This document shows positions 1 through 6,714 of a DNA stretch of 12,342 bases, piece by piece. The notes beneath the pieces are model-generated. The model did not search any database. It was given only the letters and a program-made list of their open reading frames with translations, and was not told the DNA's origin. Numbering within the stretch: the stretch's first letter is position 1; each line of letters starts with the position of its first letter. Source of the DNA: UBA1431 sp049324235 (lineage in GTDB: Bacteria; Bacillota; Clostridia; Christensenellales; UBA1431); the NCBI GenBank assembly GCA_049324235.1, contig JBMOLJ010000050.1, forward strand, positions 1-12,342, given 5' to 3'. The position numbers and the translations under genes were made by a program.

Positions 1-106
1 GGAAAGATCGGGCAGCAAGATCCGCAGGCTTACGGTGGCGCCCATTTTCGCCAAGGCCATTGAGCGTATCTATGAAGACCTGCCGATGAGCATACTTTTT
101 GACTGA
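1..106 (+). CDS. prs: ribose-phosphate pyrophosphokinase, C-terminal end (partial)
   Basis: Only the last 34 codons are in the window, read in the frame beginning at base 2 and stopping at TGA 104-106. The tail, including KIRRLTVAPIFAKAIERIYE and ending SILFD, matches the C-terminal signature of PRPP synthetase (Bacillus Prs has LSVGPLLAEAI and ends SYLF). The enzyme makes PRPP from ribose 5-phosphate and ATP in the cytoplasm, for nucleotide, histidine, tryptophan and NAD synthesis. The gene lies directly before pth, as in Clostridia; Bacillus has ctc (a general-stress ribosomal L25 homologue) between them, and it is absent here. The assignment rests on a short C-terminal match plus gene order. 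Confidence 0.85.
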   Translation, partial: ERSGSKIRRLTVAPIFAKAIERIYEDLPMSILFD

Positions 107-128
107 AGCTGTATACTTGTAGCATAAG
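99..128 (+). promoter_or_regulatory. possible weak sigma-A promoter before pth
   Basis: TTGACT (99-104, 5 of 6 to the -35 consensus) overlaps the prs stop codon and is followed after 18 nt by CATAAG (123-128, 4 of 6 to TATAAT). It could give pth its own transcript, but the -10 is poor and read-through from prs is at least as likely. Confidence 0.25.
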
Positions 129-161
129 GTTTTTACGAGGGTATAAGGGAAGGCGGCCGCC

Positions 162-734
162 ATGCGCATGATTGTTGGGTTGGGAAACCCGGGACTTCAA
201 TATAAGAATACGCGGCATAATGTTGGATTCGACGTTGTAGACGCTTTGTCTTCAGTTTGGAAGATTCCGTTCAAGTTTACGCGTTTTGCCGGTTTGGTCG
301 GGGAAGGCGTTATGCTTGGGCAAAAGGTGCTGCTGGTAAAACCGCAGACGTTTATGAACCGCAGCGGCGAGTGCGTGGAACAGGTGATGCATTATTACCG
401 CGTAGAAATGCACGAGCTTATTGTGGTGCTTGATGATGCCGCCCTGCCTGTGGGGCGGATCCGCGTGCGCTCCTCAGGCGGCGCGGGGACGCACAACGGT
501 CTGAGGTCCATTGTGGACTATCTTGGCGCGGGGAATTTCGCGCGCGTACGCGTGGGCATCGGTTCGCCCCCGCCGGAGATGGACCTGGCCGCGTTCGTGC
601 TCTCGAGGTTCGGGGACGAGGAGAAAGACGGCATTCAGGCTGCCGTCATCCATGCGGCGCATGCGGTGGAGACTGTGATCAGCGAAGGCACCGAAGCTGC
701 ACAGGCGCGTTTTAACGGCGCCCTGGCAGAATAA
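162..734 (+). CDS. pth: peptidyl-tRNA hydrolase (190 aa)
   Basis: Pth cleaves the ester bond of peptidyl-tRNAs that fall off the ribosome, so that tRNA is recycled; it is a cytoplasmic and normally essential enzyme. The protein opens with MRMIVGLGNPG and has the family's catalytic residues: N9 in GLGNPG, H19 in NTRHNVGF, N66 in QTFMNRSG, D91 in VVLDDAALPVG and N112 in GTHNGLRS, matching E. coli N10, H20, N68, D93 and N114. At 190 aa it has the usual length. ATG 162 is preferred over ATG 168 because the purine-rich AAGGGAAGG (145-153) sits 8 nt before 162. In the Bacillus locus this gene is spoVC. It probably shares a transcript with prs, 55 nt upstream. Confidence 0.97.
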   Translation: MRMIVGLGNPGLQYKNTRHNVGFDVVDALSSVWKIPFKFTRFAGLVGEGVMLGQKVLLVKPQTFMNRSGECVEQVMHYYRVEMHELIVVLDDAALPVGRIRVRSSGGAGTHNGLRSIVDYLGAGNFARVRVGIGSPPPEMDLAAFVLSRFGDEEKDGIQAAVIHAAHAVETVISEGTEAAQARFNGALAE

Positions 735-738
735 ACGT

Positions 739-759
739 AAAGTATATGCCATATACTTT
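739..759 (+). repeat. AT-rich perfect hairpin after pth
   Basis: AAAGTATAT (739-747) and ATATACTTT (751-759) are exact reverse complements around the 3-nt loop GCC, starting 4 nt after the pth stop and followed by one more T. The stem is weak (9 bp, mostly A-T). It could stabilise the pth 3' end or act as a poor terminator. It contains the ATG at 746, which begins the longest mfd reading frame, and this argues against that start. Confidence 0.6.
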
Positions 760-774
760 TATGGACAATAATAC

Positions 775-804
775 GTCGGCAAATCCCAAAGGGGATTTGC
801 CGAC
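775..804 (+). repeat. 13-bp perfect GC-rich hairpin in the pth-mfd junction
   Basis: GTCGGCAAATCCC (775-787) and GGGATTTGCCGAC (792-804) are exact reverse complements with loop AAAG. No T-run follows (GGCAAAAAGCC comes next), so it is not a textbook rho-independent terminator. The core GGCAAATCCCAAA resembles the terminator stem after the PrsA-like gene at 5681-5718. It lies inside the in-frame extension upstream of the probable Mfd start and would encode ANPKGDLPTA, which has no counterpart in Bacillus Mfd. Confidence 0.75.
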
Positions 805-832
805 GGCAAAAAGCCTTGGGCAGACGGAAGAT

Positions 833-3800
833 ATGGTACGGTATGATTTATCCGGTGATCTGAGGCGGTCGCCACAATGGAATACGTTGATAAACGGTGT
901 CCGCGAAGGGCTTGGGCCTTTCGCGGCATTTGGTGTTGGGGCGCAGTTGTGCGCCGCCGGCGCATGCGCGCTGAAACAGGAAACCGGAAAAAGCGTGCTG
1001 GTGGTCACGTGGAGCGAGGAATCGGCCCGGCGTATGGTCGATGATGCGCTGGCGTTTGATCCGGGTGCGCTATTGTTTCCAGCGCGCTCCATGGAACTCA
1101 GGCCTTTGGCGGCGCACAGCAGTGAGGCGGCGCATGCGCGTGTGCGCGTGCTGTACGCGCTGCTAAAGGAGCAGCCGCGCGTGGTGGTCGCTTCCGTCGA
1201 CGCCGTTATGGCGGTGCTTGCGCCGCCCGGGGTACTGCTCGACCATGCACAAACGCTGCGGCCCTCAATGCAGGTGGATATTGATGCCCTGCTGCGTACG
1301 CTGACGCGGGCAGGCTATGAACGCGTGGAGCGTGTGGAAGGCGCGGGGCAGATCGCGTTGCGCGGCGGTATTCTGGATGTGTTTGCGGTGGGGGAGCCGT
1401 TACCGGTGCGCGCGGAACTGTTCGGCGACACCGTAGAATCGCTGCGCAGCTTTGACGCCGAGTCCCAGCGCTCGATCGCGCCGCTGAAAAAGCTCAGCAT
1501 CCTGAGCGCCAACGAGGCGCCCATTACACAGGAGACGGCTAAACGCGCCTGCGCGCTGATGGAAAAGGCATTGGACGCCGGGCTGAGCGCGGCGTATTCG
1601 GCTGCGGTGGAGCGCTGGATGCAGGCTGTTTCGGCATTACAGGGACCAGAAAATGTTGAAAGCTTTATACCCCTTCTGTATGAAAAGCCTGCAACGCTTG
1701 CGGATTATCTGGGGAGAGAATCCGCATGCCTTTTTTTTGAGCCTGCGCGGCTTAGGCAGCGGGCGCAGACGGTCTCCGAAGAATTTCAAGATTATTTCAA
1801 TTCTCTGGAAAAAGACAGCGCGGTGCTTGCGGAACAAAAAGAACTGCTCATTGACTGGGAATGCCTTGTGGAGCGTTTTAATCCCTTGACCTGCGCGGCC
1901 ATGCAGGCGCTGCCCGCACAGGTTCGGATGTGGGACGCATACAAGAGCGTACACATCGGCGCAAACCCGTTTCCGCTGGTGCAGGGCGGGAGCGGGGAAC
2001 TGGCAGGGGAGATCACGCGGCTCCTGCAAAAAAAATATGCGGTATGGCTGTTTTGCGGGACGGAAAAGAGGGTGCAGAGGGTTCAGGAGATGCTCCTTAA
2101 TGCGCAGCTTGCCGTCCCGCAGGCAAATGCACAGTACAGGCCGGAGCCCGGCTTTGCCGCGGCTGTGCCCGTATCCATAAGCGCCGGTTTTGTGCTTGAC
2201 GACGCAAGGCTGGCGGTGATCAGCGAGGCCGAGGTGTTCGGTGCGCGCAAAACCAGGCGCAGGACGCGGCGGCGCGCGAAAAGCACGATGGATGTGTTTG
2301 CCGACCTGAGCATAGGCGACTATGTTGTGCACGATACCAGCGGCATCGGCATATTCAAAGGCATGGAACGTCTGGTGGTGGACGGGGTAAGCCGCGACTA
2401 CCTGCTCATACAGTACGCGGGGAACGACAGGCTCTATATCCCGAGCGAGCAGATGGAGCATGTGCAAAAATACGTGGGCAGCGAGCATGGGCGCACGCGG
2501 CTCTCCAGGCTCGGTTCGGCCGAGTGGGCGCGGACCAAGGCGCGCGTTAGCGAGTCGGTGCGCATGCTCGCCATCGATCTCATAGACCTGTATGCAAAAC
2601 GCAAGGCGCGCCCGGGATTCGCCTTTTCGCCGGATACGCAGTGGCAGCGGGAATTTGAGGACAACTTCGCGTTTGAGGAGACCGAGGACCAGACGCAAAG
2701 CATAAGGGAGATAAAAGCCGATATGCAAAGCCCGCATCCCATGGATCGCCTGCTCTGCGGAGACGTGGGCTACGGGAAGACGGAGGTGGCCATGCGCGCC
2801 GCCTTCAAGGCGGTAACCGACTCGAAGCAGGTTGCCGTGCTGGTGCCCACGACGGTGCTTGCACAGCAGCACTACCATACATTTATTGAGCGCTTCAGGG
2901 GATTTCCGGTTACGATCGAAACGCTCTCGCGGTTCAAGCAGCCCCGGGAACAAAAACGCATCATTGAACGTATTAAAGATGGTACGGTGGATATCGTCAT
3001 AGGGACGCACCGCCTGTTGGGCAAGGACGTTTCGTTCCATGACCTGGGCTTGCTGGTGGTGGACGAAGAACAGCGCTTCGGCGTGGGGCATAAGGAAACG
3101 ATCAAGACGCTCAAGGAAAGCGTGGACGTCCTGATGCTCTCCGCAACGCCCATCCCGCGCACGCTGCATATGTCGCTTTCGGGGATACGGGACATGAGCG
3201 TTTTAACCACGCCGCCCGAGGAACGCTACCCTGTGCAGACGTTCGTGCTCGAATACAGCGATTCGTGGGCAAAAGAGGTGGTTTTGCGCGAGGTCAGCCG
3301 CAAGGGGCAGGTATATTTCGTATACAACCATGTGTACGATATCGACCAATTCCTGATAAAGCTCCATGCGCTCATGCCCGATGTGCGCATAGGCGTTGCG
3401 CACGGGCAGATGCGCGAAGCCCAGCTTGAAAAGGTCATGATCGACTTTTATGCGGGCAACTTCGATGTGCTTTTATGCTCGACCATCATCGAATCCGGGC
3501 TGGACATTCCGAATGTGAACTCCATTATCGTATACGACGCCGATCATCTTGGGCTTGCCCAGTTGTACCAGCTGCGGGGCAGGGTGGGGCGCTCCAACCG
3601 GCATGCGTTCGCGTATTTCACTTTCCGCCGCGATAAGGTGATCAGCGAGGTCGCGGAAAAACGGCTGACGGCGATACGGGAGTTCACCGAGTTTGGCGCG
3701 GGGTTCAAGATTGCCATGCGCGATCTGGAGATACGCGGCGCGGGCAACATACTGGGGCCGCAGCAGCACGGGCATATGAGCGAAGTCGGATACGACATGT

Positions 3801-4327
3801 ACTGCAAGCTGGTGGATCAGGCCGTACGGGAACTGCAGGGCGAGGAGGTAACGGAGCGTATCAGTACGTCCATGGATGTATCCATCAGCGCGTTTATCCC
3901 TCCCGAATACATCGGCGACGACTATCAGAAAATCGAGGTGTATAAGCGCATTGCGGCTATCGAGAGCCAGGAGGAGGCAAAAGCGCTTGCTGAGGAGCTG
4001 AAGGACAGGTTCGGCGCGCCGCCGGCGAGCGTGCGGAATCTTTTCGACATCGCACTGGTCAAATCCATGTGCACCCGCCTGCGCATAGAATCGTTCCTGT
4101 GCAGGGACGGCTTCGCCCAGTTCAAATTCCACGCAAGCGCGGTGCTTGAGCCGCAGGAACTCATGCGCGTCCTGGAGCGCCATAAACGCATGGCAACATT
4201 TTCCGCGACCCAGCCCCCGCAGATATCGCTGCGCAGGAAGAGCCTTTGTGCCAGGGACATGCTGGAGTTTTGCGGAAAATTTGCCGCGGAACTCATCGAT
4301 TGCGCGCTCGAATTGGAACACGTATAA
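833..4327 (+). CDS. mfd: transcription-repair coupling factor Mfd (1164 aa)
   Basis: Mfd is a DNA translocase that removes RNA polymerase stalled at lesions and recruits UvrA for nucleotide excision repair. In order: a UvrB-like N-terminal region; the polymerase-interacting domain from about residue 490 (IGDYVVHDTSGIGIFKG); the RecG-like motor with Walker A GDVGYGKT (643-650), DEEQ (744-747), SATPIPRT (from 770) and QLRGRVGRS (913-921); the translocation motif region with RGAGN (968-972); and the C-terminal TRCF domain. The frame is open back to ATG 746 (1193 aa). I prefer ATG 833 because MVRYDLSGD...INGVREGL then aligns with the Bacillus N-terminus (INGLHEGL, about 18 residues in), and because the upstream 29 codons are made largely of two hairpins. 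The weak point is its Shine-Dalgarno: GGAAG lies only 2 nt before the ATG. Identity is certain; the start is not. Confidence 0.97.
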   Translation: MVRYDLSGDLRRSPQWNTLINGVREGLGPFAAFGVGAQLCAAGACALKQETGKSVLVVTWSEESARRMVDDALAFDPGALLFPARSMELRPLAAHSSEAAHARVRVLYALLKEQPRVVVASVDAVMAVLAPPGVLLDHAQTLRPSMQVDIDALLRTLTRAGYERVERVEGAGQIALRGGILDVFAVGEPLPVRAELFGDTVESLRSFDAESQRSIAPLKKLSILSANEAPITQETAKRACALMEKALDAGLSAAYSAAVERWMQAVSALQGPENVESFIPLLYEKPATLADYLGRESACLFFEPARLRQRAQTVSEEFQDYFNSLEKDSAVLAEQKELLIDWECLVERFNPLTCAAMQALPAQVRMWDAYKSVHIGANPFPLVQGGSGELAGEITRLLQKKYAVWLFCGTEKRVQRVQEMLLNAQLAVPQANAQYRPEPGFAAAVPVSISAGFVLDDARLAVISEAEVFGARKTRRRTRRRAKSTMDVFADLSIGDYVVHDTSGIGIFKGMERLVVDGVSRDYLLIQYAGNDRLYIPSEQMEHVQKYVGSEHGRTRLSRLGSAEWARTKARVSESVRMLAIDLIDLYAKRKARPGFAFSPDTQWQREFEDNFAFEETEDQTQSIREIKADMQSPHPMDRLLCGDVGYGKTEVAMRAAFKAVTDSKQVAVLVPTTVLAQQHYHTFIERFRGFPVTIETLSRFKQPREQKRIIERIKDGTVDIVIGTHRLLGKDVSFHDLGLLVVDEEQRFGVGHKETIKTLKESVDVLMLSATPIPRTLHMSLSGIRDMSVLTTPPEERYPVQTFVLEYSDSWAKEVVLREVSRKGQVYFVYNHVYDIDQFLIKLHALMPDVRIGVAHGQMREAQLEKVMIDFYAGNFDVLLCSTIIESGLDIPNVNSIIVYDADHLGLAQLYQLRGRVGRSNRHAFAYFTFRRDKVISEVAEKRLTAIREFTEFGAGFKIAMRDLEIRGAGNILGPQQHGHMSEVGYDMYCKLVDQAVRELQGEEVTERISTSMDVSISAFIPPEYIGDDYQKIEVYKRIAAIESQEEAKALAEELKDRFGAPPASVRNLFDIALVKSMCTRLRIESFLCRDGFAQFKFHASAVLEPQELMRVLERHKRMATFSATQPPQISLRRKSLCARDMLEFCGKFAAELIDCALELEHV

Positions 4328-4346
4328 TAGAACAAGACTATTCTTC

Positions 4347-4387
4347 AGAAAGGGGTGGCGCAAAAGATTTTGCGCGTTTAAAAAATG
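4347..4387 (+). promoter_or_regulatory. ribosome binding site with hairpin between Shine-Dalgarno and ATG
   Basis: The only good Shine-Dalgarno near the PrsA-like gene, AGAAAGGGG (4347-4355), ends 29 nt before ATG 4385, which is normally too far. Between them GCGCAAAA (4358-4365) and TTTTGCGC (4368-4375) are exact reverse complements and can form about 7 bp with a 4-nt loop. Folding would leave about 11 unpaired nt between Shine-Dalgarno and ATG. An in-frame stop (TAA 4379-4381) rules out an earlier start. Helices that bridge a distant Shine-Dalgarno are known, for example in phage T4 gene 38. Confidence 0.5.
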
Positions 4388-5632
4388 TACAAGCTTTTAA
4401 AGAGGATCGTTGCGGTGGGGGTATGCGCCCTGGTGCTGTCCGGGTGCCAGTTCGTGGAATATGATAAGGAAAAGGACATGGCGCAGGTGGTGGCGCAGAT
4501 CGGCAAGGTTCAGATCACCAAGCAGCAGGTGTATGATATCATGACGCCGTATTTGGAATATTACAAGTCAACTTACAACCTCGACCCGGAATCTGAAGAA
4601 TATAAAAATATGGAAAAGGAACTCAAAAGCAGCGCTTTAAAAGTATTAGTTGAGTTCGAAATTATAAAGCAAACAACCGAGGGAAATCAAAAACTTTCGG
4701 CTACGGAACAGAAAGATGTAGATGAAAAATATAAAGAGGCCCTGAATACCTTCATAGAGCAAGCAAGGCAAAACCTGGAAGCCAAAAAACAGGAAGACAG
4801 TTCCATCGACGTAGAAGCCTCCCTCGATAAGGAAGTGGATGCCCTGTTGAAGGAACAGGGTTTAACGCGCGATTTCCTAAAGAATAATGCGATCGACAGT
4901 GTTTACAAGGACAAGACCGTGAAAGACGTCACGGCCAGTGATGAGCAGATGCAGAAGTATTACGAGAAGGTGCTTGCCGAGCAGAAAGAGTCGTATGATA
5001 AAAACCCGAGCACGGTCAATACCGACTTTGAAAGCAACAAGGTGATCCTGTATTATCCGGTCAGAAGCGTACTTGTGACGCAGGTGCTTGTGAGTATCTC
5101 AAAAGACGATCTGGCGGCAATCCAGGCGGTCTCAAACAATACCAAGCTTTCGGATGAGGAAAAAACAAAACAGATTGCCGCTTTAAGGGAAAAAGCGCTC
5201 GCAAAAATCAAGCCGACAGCGGACAAGGTGTACAATCTTGCAAAATCAGGACAGGATTTTTCAACGCTTATCGATAAGTACAACAGCGACCCGGGCATGG
5301 AGAACGAAGATATCATGGGACGGGGCGGGTATCTCGTAAATGAGGACGCCGAATATGCCGAATCCTTTAAAGCTGCGGCGCTTGCGCTGGAGAAGGCGGG
5401 CGATATTTCAAAGCCCGTTGCCTCCGACGAATCGGATACAACGTATGCGGGCTACCACATCATTTGCGCGCAGGCCGTGTACGAAGCAAAATCGGAGGTC
5501 GCCCTGGACGACGTACGCAACGATTTTAAAACGAAGACGGCAAACGATATGGCAAAGAGCGAGTACTGGGATGCGCATATGGAAAAGCTGAAAAAGGAAT
5601 TGAACGTTGCGACCTTTGAAAACCGCCTGTAA
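4385..5632 (+). CDS. PrsA/SurA-like lipoprotein, parvulin-type foldase or chaperone (415 aa)
   Basis: A predicted membrane-anchored lipoprotein that helps exported proteins fold on the outer face of the membrane. Residues 1-21 form a type II signal peptide: basic start (MYKLLKR), hydrophobic core, lipobox LSGC with C21 as the lipidated residue. A SurA-N-like helical region follows (VAQIGKVQITKQQVYD at about 36-51), then a highly charged segment (70-220) and a parvulin (PpiC-type) domain at about 226-365 with RSVLVTQVLV, MGRGGYLV, ALALEKAGDISKPV and GYHII. The late histidine is kept (H358), but the early one expected in the ASHILV-like strand reads Q233, so prolyl isomerase activity may be weak or lost. 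A prsA-type gene between mfd and spoVT is common in Clostridia. Codons of 4561-4740 are unusually AT-rich (63 G+C of 180) beside GC-rich mfd. Family is fairly certain; catalytic activity is not. Confidence 0.88.
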   Translation: MYKLLKRIVAVGVCALVLSGCQFVEYDKEKDMAQVVAQIGKVQITKQQVYDIMTPYLEYYKSTYNLDPESEEYKNMEKELKSSALKVLVEFEIIKQTTEGNQKLSATEQKDVDEKYKEALNTFIEQARQNLEAKKQEDSSIDVEASLDKEVDALLKEQGLTRDFLKNNAIDSVYKDKTVKDVTASDEQMQKYYEKVLAEQKESYDKNPSTVNTDFESNKVILYYPVRSVLVTQVLVSISKDDLAAIQAVSNNTKLSDEEKTKQIAALREKALAKIKPTADKVYNLAKSGQDFSTLIDKYNSDPGMENEDIMGRGGYLVNEDAEYAESFKAAALALEKAGDISKPVASDESDTTYAGYHIICAQAVYEAKSEVALDDVRNDFKTKTANDMAKSEYWDAHMEKLKKELNVATFENRL

Positions 5633-5680
5633 AAAAGGGCGGTAAGCAAGACCCGTCATAACGCACAACAACGCGCAAAC

Positions 5681-5727
5681 AGCCGGCGGCAAATTCCCAA
5701 AAGAGTTTGCTGCCGGCTTTCATTATT
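5681..5727 (+). terminator. rho-independent terminator after the PrsA-like gene
   Basis: AGCCGGCGGCAAATTC (5681-5696) pairs with GAGTTTGCTGCCGGCT (5703-5718): 16 bp with two G-T wobbles and loop CCAAAA, followed by TTCATTATT. The U-tract is interrupted but the stem is strong, and the site lies 49 nt after the stop codon. It probably ends the pth-mfd-prsA transcript. The stem sequence resembles the hairpin at 775-804. Confidence 0.8.
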
Positions 5728-5834
5728 AGGGCGTGTCCCCATTTCCCTTAAACTCAAAAAGGCGGGGCGGATTCCGCATACAACAAGATGACAGCGACCC
5801 GAAAATGCAATTTTAAACACGGCAATTTCCCCGC

Positions 5835-5863
5835 GCATAAAAATTCCCGCCGGATGAATAATA
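5835..5863 (+). promoter_or_regulatory. candidate sigma-G-type promoter of spoVT
   Basis: GCATA (5835-5839) matches the sigma-F/sigma-G -35 element, and 17 nt later AATAATA (5857-5863) matches 6 of 7 of the sigma-G -10 (CATNNTA). This fits Bacillus spoVT, which is transcribed by sigma-G in the forespore. Transcription would start about 45 nt before the spoVT start codon. The match is from short motifs read by eye. Confidence 0.4.
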
Positions 5864-5915
5864 AGACTGCTAAAACAGTTTTTGACAGCCCCAGAAATAT
5901 TAAGGAGGGAATAGC

Positions 5916-6473
5916 TTGAAAGCGACCGGAATAGTGCGCAGAATAGACGAACTGGGCAGGGTGGTGATTCCCAAGGAGATACGGCGTACGATGCGTATAC
6001 GTGAAGGAGATCCTCTGGAAATTTTCACCGACCGCGACGGGGAAGTGATCCTAAAGAAGTATTCGCCCATCGGGGAACTGAGCAACTTTGCCAAAGAGTA
6101 TACGGATGCGTTGAGCCAGGTGCTGGGACATACAGCCTGCATTTGCGACAAGGACGCCGTGGTTGCCGCATCGGGTGCGGGCCGCAAGGAATTATTGGAT
6201 AAGCCAATCCATCAGGATATGGAACAGCTCATTGAATCACGGAAAAAGACCGCGGTAAACCGTGGTGAAACAGGGCATTTTATTAACATCATAGCGCATA
6301 TGAACGATGCGGAGGAGTATTCGGCGCAGGTGATCGTACCGGTCGTGGTACAGGGAGATGCGATTGGGGCCATCATGCTTGTATCCAAAGATGCCCAAAC
6401 GCACATGGGTGAAACGGAGCTCAAGGTTGCGGAAACGGCAGCCGGCTTTTTAAGCAGGCAAATGCTCTTTTAA
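5916..6473 (+). CDS. spoVT: stage V sporulation transcription regulator SpoVT (185 aa)
   Basis: A DNA-binding regulator of late forespore genes; in Bacillus it tunes the sigma-G regulon and affects the coat, cortex and germination. Residues 1-50 form the AbrB-type swapped-hairpin DNA-binding domain (MKATGIVRRIDELGRVVIPK, then RRTMRIREGDPLEIF). Residues of about 55-180 form a GAF-like sensor domain (ALSQVLGHTACICDKDAVVAASGAGRKELL to the end), which gives a tetramer in the family. Length agrees with Bacillus SpoVT (178 aa). The start codon is TTG, supported by AAGGAGG (5902-5908) 7 nt upstream and by the exact fit to the family N-terminus. It is a single-gene unit between two terminators. The full two-domain form separates it from short AbrB paralogues. 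Confidence 0.95.
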   Translation: MKATGIVRRIDELGRVVIPKEIRRTMRIREGDPLEIFTDRDGEVILKKYSPIGELSNFAKEYTDALSQVLGHTACICDKDAVVAASGAGRKELLDKPIHQDMEQLIESRKKTAVNRGETGHFINIIAHMNDAEEYSAQVIVPVVVQGDAIGAIMLVSKDAQTHMGETELKVAETAAGFLSRQMLF

Positions 6474-6528
6474 ACACAATCATACGCTTTGGTAAGTTCA
6501 GAAAAAAACATACATCGTCATAATTGAT

Positions 6529-6575
6529 TGCCCCGCTATGGCCTGAACGGCCGGCGGGGCACCTTATTTCTTTTT
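6529..6575 (+). terminator. rho-independent terminator after spoVT
   Basis: TGCCCCGC (6529-6536) pairs with GCGGGGCA (6554-6561). Inside it a second small helix GGCC/GGCC encloses TGAAC. CCTTATTTCTTTTT follows. It lies about 56 nt after the spoVT stop and separates spoVT from the flippase unit. Confidence 0.85.
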
Positions 6576-6637
6576 ATCTTTCATTTTCACGTTCCGGCGC
6601 TCTACCGGCAGGCCTATATTTGCCAGTATTATAAGCA

Positions 6638-6681
6638 TTGTTACAGAATTTGGTTGTAACAAAAATTTTTTTTGCTATAAT
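6638..6681 (+). promoter_or_regulatory. extended -10 promoter of the flippase-mazG unit with an overlapping dyad
   Basis: The -10 is TATAAT (6676-6681) preceded by TGC, an extended -10. A moderate -35, TTGTAA (6654-6659), lies 16 nt upstream. The perfect dyad TTGTTACA (6638-6645) / TGTAACAA (6655-6662), 9 nt apart, covers the -35, so a bound repressor could block polymerase. Expected transcription start is about 6688, giving a leader of about 27 nt to ATG 6715. Promoter confidence is good; operator function is inferred. Confidence 0.7.
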
Positions 6682-6714
6682 ATAGTGAGCCAAAAAGGCG
6701 CTTCGGGGGGACAG

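Noticed and set aside
1637..3169. Long open frame of 510 codons on the minus strand inside mfd
   Set aside because: It is antisense to the conserved Mfd motor, has no family features or ribosome binding site I can see, and such frames are common opposite GC-rich genes.
5728..5834. Possible transposon end or small RNA between the terminator and the spoVT promoter
   Set aside because: No inverted terminal repeats, no duplicated target site and no stable hairpin beyond short 4-5 bp stems.
6612..6643. Possible sigma-E promoter before the flippase (CTATATT-like -35)
   Set aside because: The -10 candidate CATTGTTA fits CATACANT poorly, and the extended -10 promoter downstream is far better.
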